A DNA stretch of 64,000 nucleotides, from assembly GCA_003996215.1 (NCBI GenBank), contig QJPP01005219.1:1-64000 (forward strand), given 5' to 3'. Source of the DNA: Jaltomata sinuosa (taxonomy: Eukaryota; Streptophyta; Magnoliopsida; Solanales; Solanaceae). Each line of letters begins with the position of its first letter. Positions within the stretch are counted from its first letter, which is position 1. The position numbers and the translations under genes were made by a program. Shown piece by piece: positions 46,454 to 57,246 of the stretch. The notes under the pieces were generated by a model. That model worked only from the letters and a program-made list of their open reading frames with translations, was not told the DNA's origin and ran no database searches.

Positions 46454-46473
46454 CCACTTCCACGTGGAAGTGG
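46454..46473. promoter_or_regulatory. 20-bp perfect palindrome with a G-box core, B 3' LTR
   Basis: CCACTTCCACGTGGAAGTGG is fully self-complementary around CACGTG, the plant G-box bound by bZIP and bHLH factors. It lies about 30 bp downstream (minus strand) of TTATATAA (46503-46510), so close to the predicted transcription start. It is identical in the 5' LTR at 54803-54822. Confidence 0.65.
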
Positions 46474-46962
46474 GGTTGTTTAACACCTCATCACCTACTC
46501 CGTTATATAAATATTTGGGTATTGCATAAATTCATGGTATAATAAATATAACTTTTAAAATATACCATAATTCATAGAAAATTATTTCAAATAAAACCTA
46601 CTATGTTATAATAATAATTTTCAACATAACTAAATTTACTATCTCCGTTAAAATATTACAATGTATAAAAACCTTATAAAATAAATACATATACAATTAT
46701 ATAGTAACAAAATATTTTTGATAAACTTTTAAAATATTTTAAAAAGGTAATAATAATATAACTTTTTACCAAATTCAACTTCCTAAAATATTTTCAAATA
46801 CACACGATGTTAATAAATTCTCAGACTTAGGCTCGTAATTCACCAACGCACGATTTTGATACTCAAGAACTCTCTTGGAATCCTCCCTTATGTTTTCTCA
46901 CTGTTTCAGAACTGAAATGGCATTTTAAAACGTGAAGTTGAGGCTTAAATCGAGTTTGACCC

Positions 46963-46998
46963 GACCCGGTTCGCGACCCGGTTCGCAACCCGGTTCCT
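46963..46998. repeat. Three 12-bp direct repeats in U3 of B 3' LTR
   Basis: GACCCGGTTCGC, GACCCGGTTCGC and AACCCGGTTCCT stand head to tail, about 450 bp upstream of the TATA-like site on the minus strand. The same three units occur at 55315-55350. Confidence 0.8.
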
Positions 46999-47371
46999 GC
47001 AAGACAGTCCGCGGTAAAACAGTAATAACTGTTTACTCCGAGATCAGTTGGATGTGAGGTTTTGTGCGTTGGAAACTAGACTCGTAGACCTTCGATTTGG
47101 TATTTCGGGGGACTTCTAACTCTTTATATATTGAGAGAAAAACCCTGAGACATTTTACTTAAAGTTCAGAAAATTTATTAAAGAAACTTACGATAACTTT
47201 TGCCGACTTGCTTGTCTTCAAAACTTATCTTACGGCCAAATAAATGGCCCCGACACCGAACTATCGGTCCCGACAAGCCTTAAATAACTTAAAGCCGCTA
47301 CAAACAAGCTCTAACGGTACAAGGAAACGTATACGTGGAAATAACCGAAAGGGTCATTACATCATCCACTA

Positions 47372-48523
47372 CTAAAAAGGACTTTCGTCCTCGAAAGTCA
47401 AGGTCAAGGGGGTACCTGAAGGCTCAAACAGCTGCGGACAGTGAGCCCGCATATCTCTCTCGGTCTCCCAGGTAGCCTCCTCGACTGGATGGTGCCTCCA
47501 CTGAACCTTAACAACCGGGATCTCTTGAGACCTCAATCTCCTGACATCTCTGGCCAAAATAGCTGTCGGTTCCTCAACAAAGGCTAAACCCTCATCCAAC
47601 TGAACTGAATCCCACTGCAACACATGACATTCAACTGGGACATACCGACGCAATATCGAAACATGAAATACAGGATGTATAGCTAAAAACATCATAGGTA
47701 AGGCTAACTGATAGGCAACGCCACCAACCCTCTGAAGAATCTCAAACGGCCCAATGTACCTGGGGCTAAGCTTGCCCCGCCTACCAAATCTCATCACGCC
47801 CTTCATGGGAGATACAAGGAGAAACACCAAGTCACCGACACTAAATTCCAAGGCACGAAGCCTACGATCAACATAACTCTTCTGCCTGCTCTGAGTTGCC
47901 CGAAGTCTGTCCTGAATCGCTCGAACCTTATCTAAGGAATCTCGAAGCAGATCTGTGCTCTGTGGCCTAGAACTAAAACCATAAAACCAACCTACCGGTG
48001 ATCTGCAACGCCTACCATACAAAGTCTCAAATGGTGCCATGCCGATACTCGAATGTAAGCTGTTATTATAAGCAAACACTGCCAAGGGAACAAACTGATC
48101 CCATGAACCTCCAAAGTCAAGAACACATGCCCGAAGCATGTCCTCCAAAATCTTAATGGTCCTTTCGGACTGGCCATCTGTCTGAGGGTGGAAAGCGGTA
48201 CTAAGATGAACCTCTGTACCCAAATCTCGCTGAATAGCCCTCCAAAACTGAGATGTGAACTGAGTGCCGCGGTCTGAAATAATAGAAGCTGGGACCCCAT
48301 GCAATCGAACAATCTCATGAAGGTAGATCTGAGCTAACCTCTCTGCACCATAAGAAGTCTGAACTAGAAAGAAATGTGCTGACTTAGTCAGCCTATCAAC
48401 AATCACCCAAATGGAATCAAACCCATGAGAAGTACGAGGCAAATCAACAACGAAGTCCATAGTAATCCCTTCCCACTTCCACTCAAGAATGGGAAGTCGC
48501 TGCATCAAACCACCAGGTCTCAT
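47372..48523 (-). CDS. Integrase catalytic core and chromodomain-like tail of element B (open, 383 codons)
   Basis: It is the longest intact coding stretch of B. The three DDE residues are present in context: MDFVVDLPRTSHG (first D), IISDRGTQFTSQFW (second D) and DGQSERTIKILEDML (E). The C-terminal GPFEILQRVGGVAYQLALP segment follows, then a chromodomain-like end with PVVKVQWRHHPVEEATWE and a natural terminus at FEDESPF just before the LTR. Integrase joins cDNA to the genome, and chromodomains can direct insertion to heterochromatin. The first ATG is internal: the zinc-binding domain lies upstream at 48524-48805 in the same frame but separated by stops. It is a fragment, not a complete gene. 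Confidence 0.9.
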   Translation of the reverse strand: MRPGGLMQRLPILEWKWEGITMDFVVDLPRTSHGFDSIWVIVDRLTKSAHFFLVQTSYGAERLAQIYLHEIVRLHGVPASIISDRGTQFTSQFWRAIQRDLGTEVHLSTAFHPQTDGQSERTIKILEDMLRACVLDFGGSWDQFVPLAVFAYNNSLHSSIGMAPFETLYGRRCRSPVGWFYGFSSRPQSTDLLRDSLDKVRAIQDRLRATQSRQKSYVDRRLRALEFSVGDLVFLLVSPMKGVMRFGRRGKLSPRYIGPFEILQRVGGVAYQLALPMMFLAIHPVFHVSILRRYVPVECHVLQWDSVQLDEGLAFVEEPTAILARDVRRLRSQEIPVVKVQWRHHPVEEATWETERDMRAHCPQLFEPSGTPLTLTFEDESPF

Positions 48524-49084
48524 GTGCTCGAACTTAACCTACTGACAGTTCAAGCACCGAGATACGAACTCTGCTATATCCCGCTTCATACCACTCCACC
48601 AGTAAAGCTATCTCAAGTCTTTATACATCTTTGCTGTGCCAGGGTGAATGGAGTATCTAGTACAATGTGCCTCATGAAATATCAACTGAATCAAATCACT
48701 AATCCTCGGAACACAAAGGCGACTATCAAACCTCAAAACCCCATCTGAATCTAGAGTAGCCTGGCTGGTCTCGCCCTGAACAACCCGATCACGAAGGTCA
48801 CACAACTACTGATCCTCAAACTGACGGCTCTGAATCTGATCAATCAAAGTAGAAAGAACCTCAATACTGGCGAAACTCTGCTAGGATCCGACAAGTCAAG
48901 CCTAACCATACGATTAGCCAAGGACTTGGATGTCCAAGGCCAATGGTCACTCTAAAACTGAAAGAGAAGCTAGGCTACCCATACTCACTGCCTTCCGGCT
49001 CAAGGCATCCGCTACCACATTTGCCTTGCCTGGATGATACAAAATAGTGAAGTCATAGTCCTTCAGTAACTCGACCCATCACCT
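48524..49084 (-). pseudogene. RNase H linker and integrase zinc-binding domain of element B
   Basis: It connects the RNase H end (stop at 49085-49087) to the integrase core. Readable pieces: [13 protein letters not shown] linker (about 48990-49030), the open segment 48805-48608 with LIQLIFHEAHCTRYSIHPG, and the RCLNCQ cysteine pair near 48550 followed by a stop and KFEHMRP. This is the HHCC zinc finger that supports integrase multimers. Stops between the pieces replace glutamine or tryptophan codons. Confidence 0.78.
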
Positions 49085-50371
49085 CTATCTCGAGTTCAAC
49101 TCTCGCTGACTCGTGATATACTGAAGACTACGGTGATCGGTGAAGATCTCACAGTGAACTCCATATAGGTAATGCCTCCAGATCTTGAGCGCAAAAACTA
49201 CCGCCGCCAACTCTAAGTCATGAGTGGGGTAGTTGCGCTCGTGAACCTTCAGCTGCCTCGATGCATATGCTATTACATGACCCTGCTGCATCAACACACA
49301 ACCAAGACCAACCCCAGAAGCATCACAGTACACGGAGAAGCTCTGACCCTCAACCGGCAAAGTCAAAACTGGAGCTGAAGTCAATAAGGCCTTAAGCCTC
49401 TGGAAGCTATCCTCACACTGATCCGACAACTGAAATGGGACATCCTTCCTAGTCAGCATAGTCAAGGGTGCTGCTATGGAAGAAAATCCCTCAATGAACC
49501 GTCTGTAGTAACCTGCTAACCCAATAAAGCTGCGAACCTCAGTAACAGTAGTAGGTCTAGGCCACTCACAAACCGCTGAAATCTTTCCCGGATCAACCCT
49601 AATCCCATCCTTAGACACCACGTGCCCTAGGAATGCAACTGACTCAAGCCAAAACTCGCACTTTGAGAACTTGGCATAAAGCCGATGATCTCTCAATGTC
49701 TGGAGTATAACCCTCAAGTGCTTCTCATGCTCATCTCTACTACGCGAGTATACCAAGATGTCTTCTATAAAAACTATAACAAATGAGTCCAAATACGGGC
49801 CAAGAACCCTGTGCATCAAGTTCATAAAGGCTACGGGGGCATTAGTCAACCCAAAAGACATCACAAGGAACTCATAATGGCCATAACGTGTCCTGAATGC
49901 TGTCTTAGGGATGTCCTCCGCCCTAATCCTCAACTGATGGTAGCCAGACCTCAAATCAATCTTCGAAAACACGACTGAACCCTGAAGCTGGTCAAACAAA
50001 TCATCAATCCTCGGCATCGGATAGCTATTCTTCACTGTCACCCTATTCAGCTGCCGGTAATGAATACGCATACGCAACGACCCATCCTTCTTCTTCACAA
50101 AGAGAACAGGAGCACCCCAAGGTGACACACTAGGTCTAATAAACCCCTTAGCTAACAGATCCTGGAGCTGCTCCTTAAGCTCCCTCAACTCAGCAGGACC
50201 CATACGGTAAGGAGAAATAGAAATAGGCCTGGTGCCCAGCTCTAGCTCAATAGCGAAATCAACATCTCTCTCAGGTGGAAGGCCTGGCAGGTCGGTAGGA
50301 AAAACATCGAGGAATTCTCTAACCAGATGGTGCATGGCTAACAGAACCCTGCCACACAACCGGGGATACAC
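49085..50371 (-). pseudogene. Reverse transcriptase and RNase H of element B (428 codons open)
   Basis: It starts around [20 protein letters not shown] and runs through RT fingers and palm ([37 protein letters not shown]), the connection ([17 protein letters not shown]) and RNase H ([30 protein letters not shown]). The catalytic motif is FIEDILVYS: glutamate (codon at 49763-49765) replaces the first aspartate of the conserved DD, which should abolish polymerisation. The frame closes with TAG at 49085-49087 where element G has glutamine, and element A has TAG at the same codon. The apparent start (MYPRLCG) comes from a shifted frame after a deletion that removed the protease-RT linker. Confidence 0.9.
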
Positions 50372-50672
50372 CGGGCACAGCTATGGTAATGGTCTTGGCA
50401 TAACAATCCAAAACCACACGGTGAGGGGATAACCAGTCCATGCCCAGTATCACATCAAAATCTAGCATATCAAGAATCATCAAATCACCCCAAGTCTCTG
50501 AATCACCAACAGATAACAAACAGGATCTCACAATCCGATCCACTACTAAAGAATCTCCTACTGGGGTTGAAACAGAAAAAGGAATAGATAATGGCTCACT
50601 AGCCAACCCCAAACAAGGCACAAAGTAGACAGATACATATGAACAAGTGGATCCAGGATCAAATAAATCCAT
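50319..50672 (-). pseudogene. Aspartic protease domain of element B
   Basis: An open stretch with active site LFDPGSTCSYVSVYF and the conserved DFDVILGMDWLSPH segment. DPG in place of the usual DSG/DTG is, to my recollection, common in related Solanaceae elements, so it is not necessarily a defect. A TAG at 50677-50679 separates it from gag. The downstream side is cut by a deletion of roughly 100 bp (relative to A) that shifts the frame into RT. It would process Gag-Pol. Confidence 0.82.
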
Positions 50673-50679
50673 AGCAGAC

Positions 50680-52192
50680 TAATGGCACACAGAAATCGTA
50701 CCTGTAATCACAGCATCTGAGGCCTCTGCCTCTGGTCTCCTATGGACCGCGTAAAACTGACGACGACCTCCACCTGCCCGACCGTCATCCCCACCACCTT
50801 CTCTGTCGCGTGGAGCACTACCTCTACTCTGATGACCACCCCCTCTAGCCGGAGGCTGAACTGCTCGTAAAGGCTCAGCCAACTGAACTGTACCCTGCTG
50901 AGGGCAATCTCTAGCAAAATGACCAATCGCACCACAAGTAAAATAAGCCCCTGACGGCCTACGCAGTTGAGATGAACCAGCAGATCCCGTATGACCACCA
51001 CAACCTGATGCCCCAGAAACTATCCCCTCGAAGAGTGGCCGCCATAGCCCTGATGGCTGCTATGACCCTGCTCGAACTGGGTACTACCGAATGTCTGAAG
51101 GGAAGCCTGAACCGGTCGGCTGGACTGACCCTGGTGCTGCTGTGGCTGATAATTCTGGCTCCACTGACCAGGACCTCTACCACCATATCTGGAACCACTA
51201 TAAACACCCTAATGTCGAGGCCTCTTATCTCTGGACCCCTGATCATGTCGCTGTAAGTCCTCCACAGTGCGGGCATAGTCTACAATAGCCTGGAATGATC
51301 GACCACTGGCAATCAATATCTCAGCTGGCTGTCTGATCTCTGGCCTCAAACCCCATACAAGTCTGCGAATCCAATTTGCCTCGGTAGGAATGATCATAGC
51401 TCCGAATGGTGCTAGCTGATGAAAGCGGGTCTCATACTCTGAGATAGTCGTAGACCTCTGCATAAGGTGAGTAAACTGCTCCCTGCGACGCTCACGATCA
51501 CTCTGAGGTAGGAACTTGGCCATAAAGGCCTAATAAAACTCAGACCAAGTCAAAGGAGGTTACGATGGTGGTCTACAAGCAACCTGGGCCCTCCACCATA
51601 ACTTCGCTGGGCCCTCCAACTGATAGGTAGTATAACCAACCCCGTGAGTCTCCAACAAACCCAAATGATACAACATCTCCTCACAGGTAGTAATAAAGTC
51701 ATGTGGATCCTGTCCAGAAGTACCAGCAAACCTTGGAGGTGCTAACCTCAAAAACCTACCCAACGCCTTCTGCTCTGACTCTGTCATAGCTGGGCGAGAA
51801 GCAAGAGGCTGTGCAACAGACGGGACCGGAATGACCTCCGCACGGGGAGCCATAGTAGCAGGCTGTGCTCTTGAACTCTGCGCACCCAGGGCTGCCCCCT
51901 GAGCGGATGTCTGCGCTACCTCAGAAGGCCGCTCTCCAATCATACCTAAAAGCTATAATAGTAATCCCCGAATATCTGGAGACTGAGCTGTGGCTGGAGC
52001 TGGCACAGAAGTGGGCAATGGAGATGGTACTGGAGCTAGTGGTACCTGGGCTGCCCCCTGATCCACCTGCTGCTCGGGCTCTATCTCCACCCTAGCAGCT
52101 CTAGCAGGTGCCACTGATCGAGGGCGTCCTCGACCCTTAGCTGGAGTGGGAGGCTCATCTCCGCGTGACACCGATGATCTCGTATGAACTAT
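50680..52192 (-). pseudogene. Decayed gag of element B
   Basis: It is read from an ATA at 52192 (ATG in element A) through VHTRSSVSRGDEPPTPAKGR, a proline/alanine-rich spacer, the capsid region (LGRFLRLAPPRFAGTSGQD, HDFITTCEEMLYHLG, AKFLPQSDRERRREQF, FGAMIIPTEANWIRRLVWGL) and a zinc knuckle near 50896-50957 (YFTCGAIGHFARDCP, in which the first cysteine is tyrosine). Stops: TAG in the spacer, TAA after CRPPS, TAG at 51530-51532 (shared with A), TAG after RPRH. Gag would coat the RNA genome. The remaining frame is otherwise continuous. Confidence 0.85.
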
Positions 52193-52390
52193 CTGTGGGA
52201 GAATGAAGTAGAACAAATGAGATTTCTAGAAACTTCAAGGGTTCTACGCATGACACAGAAGCAATGAAGGAGTCAAATTTCCTAAAATGTCACTGTAGCC
52301 TCCCAAAGATTGAGTACGGACGTCTCCGCCCTGATCCGCAGGACTCTACTAGACATTGCCTCCTATACCGATGACACCGGTGAACCTAAA

Positions 52391-52402
52391 GCTCTGATAC
52401 CA
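52391..52402 (-). promoter_or_regulatory. Primer binding site of element B (initiator tRNA-Met type)
   Basis: The plus strand reads gctctgatacca. The complement TGGTATCAGAGC lies three bases from the 5' LTR end at 52406. Confidence 0.9.
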
Positions 52403-54802
52403 AGTTGTCATGACCCGATTTCTCGGTCATGATGGCACATATAACCCCCAGTAGGCGAACCAATTCCCGTAGCCCAGGACAGTTAGTAATGGGCTACTAT
52501 CTAACAAATAAGTGGGAGAATAGATAACAGGAGTATATATATATACATATGCGGAAACTAAATCAAACCCCAAGACCTGGTATCGTGGTATAGAGCCAAA
52601 CTACATACATGGAGTGCAAATAATCCAAAACAATATATACATATGTCTCTGAGTGGTAATAGAGTACATGAAGCAAAAGATAAACTAAAGTTAAGCTCCG
52701 ATCGCCAAGAGCTCACCCTCAGTCTGAAGTAGTCCCCAACAGATCTCCAAGCACGAATCACAGCGATCTAACGACGATGGCCCACACTAGGATCTACACC
52801 CAAAGATGCAGGGGGTAGGGTGAGCACCAAATGCGAAGCATAAGGTACCCAGTAGGTATCATAGGTCGACTGGGCACATATAAGATAAAAGCGTAGTAAC
52901 AGAAAGAATAGAAGCAAGCAGTCACAAAAATCAACGAAAGGTACACATGAACTAGCCCAGAGGGAAATCAACAGAACCACATGTGAGGCTAGTAAGCAGA
53001 ATATACACACCATAGGCACAGGTGAAAGTAAGAAACAACGCACCTGGGGTCCTTGCAACAATAGTGTATACAAAATAAGTTTACGAAATGGACGGTATAC
53101 CGGTAACCTCAAGTGTAAGAAGAAGAGAGAAAGAGTAATGATAGGCATGCTTAGAGACATGAATCAAGCCCAACTAATCATATCAATCTCAAATCCAGCA
53201 ACTAACAGTCTAGCAATTACCAATTTCATAATTAACCGTAACAGGGAACAATTCTACAAGTAAATAGAAAGAGTCTACCTACAGTCCCCCGGCCGCCCAT
53301 ACAACCGAGGAACACAAACAAGTGAAAACAAACCCTCCGGCATCCCATACTACCGGATCGTACAATCAACAAACAACAAACAAGGGTGGAACCTCAAACA
53401 ATGAATGATATGATGCATGAAGATCTCAAGTGAAATGGTATCTCTGTATGTACCTCCTCCGGTGCCGATCGGGCGGAGCAGGTAGGTTCCATGGAAGGAA
53501 ACTGCCTGTATACCTCTACTCCACCGTATACCCCTCCTCTGGCACACGCAGCCCGCAGCCCCTGGCCCGGATGGCAAGGTCCATGGAGGTCCCTGACCCT
53601 ATACTAAAACTCAGTACCAAACATGTCGTCCGGAAGCAAGTCCAGGTTCAAGATAGAGACCCAGTCTCGAATATGCATGCCCAGACCCTGTCTAGGACTA
53701 AAGTAGTAGGAAAATATCTCAAAAACCCCTCCAAGGGTGCCCGGGCATAACCGGGTCTAAACAGTAGAAAGTCATCTCAGGTGCTCGGTCTGACCGAGGC
53801 TAAAATCATCTCAAGTAGCAAGAAAACCCTACTAGCACCCCGGCCCTGTCGAGTCTAGTTAATCGTAAAACTGGTGTTTTAAAACATAATTTTAGTTTCT
53901 TTTACCCAGGAATATTCACAAGTTAAACCAAACCATTTCCAAATTATTTCCATAAAAAATGGGCCCCCGGGCCATGCAAGGTTTAGAAAATAGTGTCCAT
54001 AGGCTCGAAGCCCAAACAGTAGAAAAACATGTATAAAACCCTTTTATATGCATGAAAATGGTATGATCAAACACAATAGCTGCCCAGCAACTCACAATCA
54101 ACCTATCGACCCTGCACAGGCCCACAGCTACTCAGCAAGCATAACCAGCCTAGAAGGATAATTCTATGCCCGGGACTCGCAGACATTCCCAAAATCCCAC
54201 CTTCTATGTTCCAGAGTAAACAAGGCCTCACAGGACCACAAGGGTAAATAAAATATATCGGCAAGTACTACAAGCAACGGAGGAACAAAAGTAGGCGGAC
54301 ATGAATAAAGCGGTCGAGGTCTGTGGTACCAACCTAATAAACCAACCCAAGGATGCCCATTAATACAATTTTATACTATATATGAGGAGTCTAGGGAAAA
54401 TAAACCGTAACTTACCTGTCGTCCGATGACAAGTTGCTAGAACGACGATGTCCACGCTCGAACCGCTCCGAGAAACTCCGAAATGAAATCAAACTCGAAA
54501 TTAGGCTTGAATAACTTGACGTAGATAATCGATTTTCTTTTCGGTGATCCAATAAATTATCAAGATCTTGCTTATTGGAATCAACTTTTAAAGTGACAAA
54601 ATGAATGATATACTGTGGCAATTTTTGCACCAAAATTACGTTCCAAAGAAGTATTATGTAAGTTGGCAGCAATTTACATTGTAATTTGTTCAAATGATTT
54701 AAGTGAATAGGCAGCAATTAACATTGTAATTTTTCCAAATGATTTAAGTGAGTGGGACACTTGGCAGCCTACCAAGTATGAAACATTGTGTGTCCCTCCC
54801 CT

Positions 54803-54822
54803 CCACTTCCACGTGGAAGTGG
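54803..54822. promoter_or_regulatory. 20-bp G-box palindrome, B 5' LTR
   Basis: CCACTTCCACGTGGAAGTGG is identical to the copy at 46454-46473 and lies about 30 bp downstream (minus strand) of TTATATAA (54852-54859). Confidence 0.65.
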
Positions 54823-55314
54823 GGTTGTTTAACACCTCATCACCTACTCCGTTATATAAATATTTGGGTATTGCATAAATTCGTGGTATAATAAATATAA
54901 CTTTTTAAATATACCATAATTCACAGAAAATTATTTCAAATAAAACCTACTATATTATAATAATAATTTTCAACATAACTAAATTTACTATCTCCGTTAA
55001 AATATTACATTGTATAAAAACCTTATAAAATAAATACATATACAATTATATCGTAACAAAATATTTTTCATAAACTTTTAAAATATTTTAAAAAGGTAAT
55101 AATAATATAACTTTTTACCAAATTCAACTTCCAAATAAAATATTTTTAAATACACGCGATGTTAATAAATTCTCAGACTTAGGCTCGCAATTCACCAACG
55201 CACGATTTTGATACTCAAGAACTCTCTTGGAATCCTCCCTTATGTTTTCTCACTGTTTCAGAACTGAAATGGCGTTTTAAAATGAGAAGTTGAGGCTTAA
55301 ATCGAGTTTGACCC

Positions 55315-55350
55315 GACCCGGTTCGCGACCCGGTTCGCAACCCGGTTCCT
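55315..55350. repeat. Three 12-bp direct repeats in U3 of B 5' LTR
   Basis: GACCCGGTTCGC twice, then AACCCGGTTCCT, matching 46963-46998. Confidence 0.8.
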
Positions 55351-55713
55351 GCCAGACAGTCCGCGGTAAAACAGTCATAACTTTTTACTCCACGATCAGT
55401 TGGATGTGAGGTTTTGTCCGTTGGAAATTAGACTAGTAAACCTTCGATTTGGTATTTTGGTGGACTTCTAACTCTTTATATATTGAGGGAAAATCCCTGA
55501 GACATTTTACCCAAAGTTCAGAAAATTTATTAAAGAAACTTACGATAACTTTTGCCGACTTGCTTGTCTTCAAAACTTATCATACGGCCAAACAAATTGC
55601 CCCGGCACTGAACTACCGGTCCCGACAAGCCTTAAATGACTTAGGGTCGCTACAAACAAGCTCTAACTGTACAAGGAAACGTATACGTGGAAATAACCGG
55701 AAGGGTCATTATA

Positions 55714-55718
55714 ACTAT
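55714..55718. repeat. Right target duplication of element B (ACTAT)
   Basis: It follows the LTR terminus at 55713 and matches ACTAG at 44045-44049 with one difference. Confidence 0.7.
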
Positions 55719-57246
55719 TATCCTGGGGTGGGGCCTAACAGGTTATTCTGTTTTGTAGGATGTCAAAATTCCTCAAGTTTGTCATGGTAAAAGAGGCGCC
55801 TCTCCTCCTTCGAATGTGGTGGATAAATCTGGGTCCTAACCATCAGAGGACAGTCCGTCAGTAAAAAGGAAGAACATAGACGCACTATAGCAGGGTTGAC
55901 TCAGGAACTCGAAGATATGAGAATGGGAATAGCCCAGCTTGATTCAAAAATGACCAGGAAAGACTTAGAGGCCGGGGTATTACCTATGCATGAACAAGTT
56001 GTGAAACTCCACGGCGACATGTGGTTGAGCAAATTCGAGCTTAGGAGCATTGCCGGAGCACCCAAGAGGAGCAGGACCGAAGAAGGACCTTCCATGTCAT
56101 ATCTTTAGTATCTTCGCCCTTGCGTGGGTTTTATTTTGATTTATGTCTTTACTCTACCTAAATTCCCCCTGCGTGGGCGTGACTTTTGTGCAAATAACCT
56201 TTCCCCTAAAATGTATCCCCCTTTCGGCTAGCATTTGTATCCCTTTAAAAAACGGAAGTTTTCCATATATATATATGCTATTTTAGGGGGCAATAGAATG
56301 GTTCAGATACGTCACATACGTCTTTCAAACTCGCTAGGCCTAACCTTGGCATAAAAAGGTCACCCAAGTTAGGACGCGATATTAGCATGATATTATTGTG
56401 ATATAAACTGTTTTATGTGCTATGTGTGTTGCTTGAATCAAGGAAAAATTGGTCCGCTCCATGCTGAAATTTTCTAAAACACCGTAGGCAAAAATATAAG
56501 CCCACTATGTAAAGTCCGACCAAAATACTCCAAGTCTTCCAAGTTTCTCCGAAAATCCTAAAGCCTTCTAAAAACTTCCTAAAAAATCTCAGTTCCTTCA
56601 GGAAAGGTTGAAACGGAGGCCATGATATTGAGACTTGTCGCCACTTTTGGGTCGATTTGGAATACCTCATTGACATGGGAAAATTTGAGCTGGAGTTTCC
56701 CCCTTATCATCCTTGAAGAAAAAATCGAGAAGAGTCTACCAGATCCCATCATCCAGAGCTGAAAGTACCAAAAGTAGCAGAGTTTTGGCTTTCAGTTTCT
56801 TTATTTTTATTTTCCATGTTTTCTTTTACTTTCCCCTTGTATTTAGAATAGTGGATGAAATGAAATAAGACAACTTATCTATCACAGGTTCGAACTGCGT
56901 AGGGCCTGGATTCTCCTTCATGAGATACGTAGGCAGCCTTCAAGGCTCGGTCCATGTCTTAAAAAAATTGTCATTTCTCCACATCGACAAAGACGACAAA
57001 GAGTTCAGGCGAACAATAGGCAGAGATGTTACAAGATCAACAAAATCAACCTTTCCTGACAAAACCTACTAATCCCAAATCAACGGACAAAATCCTGTCC
57101 TTTGAAACGATTGAGTCAAATCCACCTGTGGACCGATTTGCCTTGACGAAAAGCAACTTTTATATGTTTAAAGTAATTCCTATGTGTTTATTTCTCGCCA
57201 TATATCTTGTATTATTTTTCACTAACAAAAACTAACATAGCGTCTT
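55719..57246 (+). other. 5' leader of element E, right of the B insertion
   Basis: A long leader before gag. It holds a 70-residue ORF at 55896-56108 with a heptad-like acidic N-terminal half (LEDMRMGIAQLDSKM) and a basic end. That ORF is not recognised and could be a remnant of a leader-encoded protein. At 56886-56960 is the CGAACTGCGTAGGGCC and GAGATACGTAGGCAGCC pair, which I recall as typical of Tat/Ogre-type elements in Solanaceae. The rest has stops in all frames. Confidence 0.5.

Larger units (their letters stand above)
44050..47361 (-). repeat. 3' LTR of element B (3312 bp)
   Basis: On the plus strand it runs TGTCACGACCC to GGGTCATTACA. It holds TATA-like TTATATAA (46503-46510), a 20-bp palindrome (46454-46473) and a 12-bp triple repeat (46963-46998). 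Short ORFs such as 45079-45399 recur in the other LTR because the LTRs are duplicates, not because of coding constraint. Confidence 0.92.
44050..55713 (-). mobile_element. Element B: chromovirus (Tekay/Del-type), complete structure, 11.66 kb
   Basis: It has two 3.3-kb LTRs (52406-55713 is 5', 44050-47361 is 3'), a PBS, gag, protease, RT-RNase H, integrase and chromodomain-like tail, all on the minus strand, with ACTAG/ACTAT flanks. It is the youngest chromovirus here: by eye the two LTRs differ by a few percent, mainly transitions and small indels. It sits in the leader of element E. Despite intact structure the coding region has several stops, a deletion between protease and RT, and a changed RT catalytic residue, so it is probably non-autonomous. 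Confidence 0.92.
52406..55713 (-). repeat. 5' LTR of element B (3308 bp)
   Basis: On the plus strand it runs TGTCATGACCC to GGGTCATTATA. The final CA is changed to TA. It pairs with 44050-47361 throughout. TATA-like TTATATAA at 54852-54859, the palindrome at 54803-54822 and the 12-bp repeats at 55315-55350 are all conserved. Confidence 0.92.
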
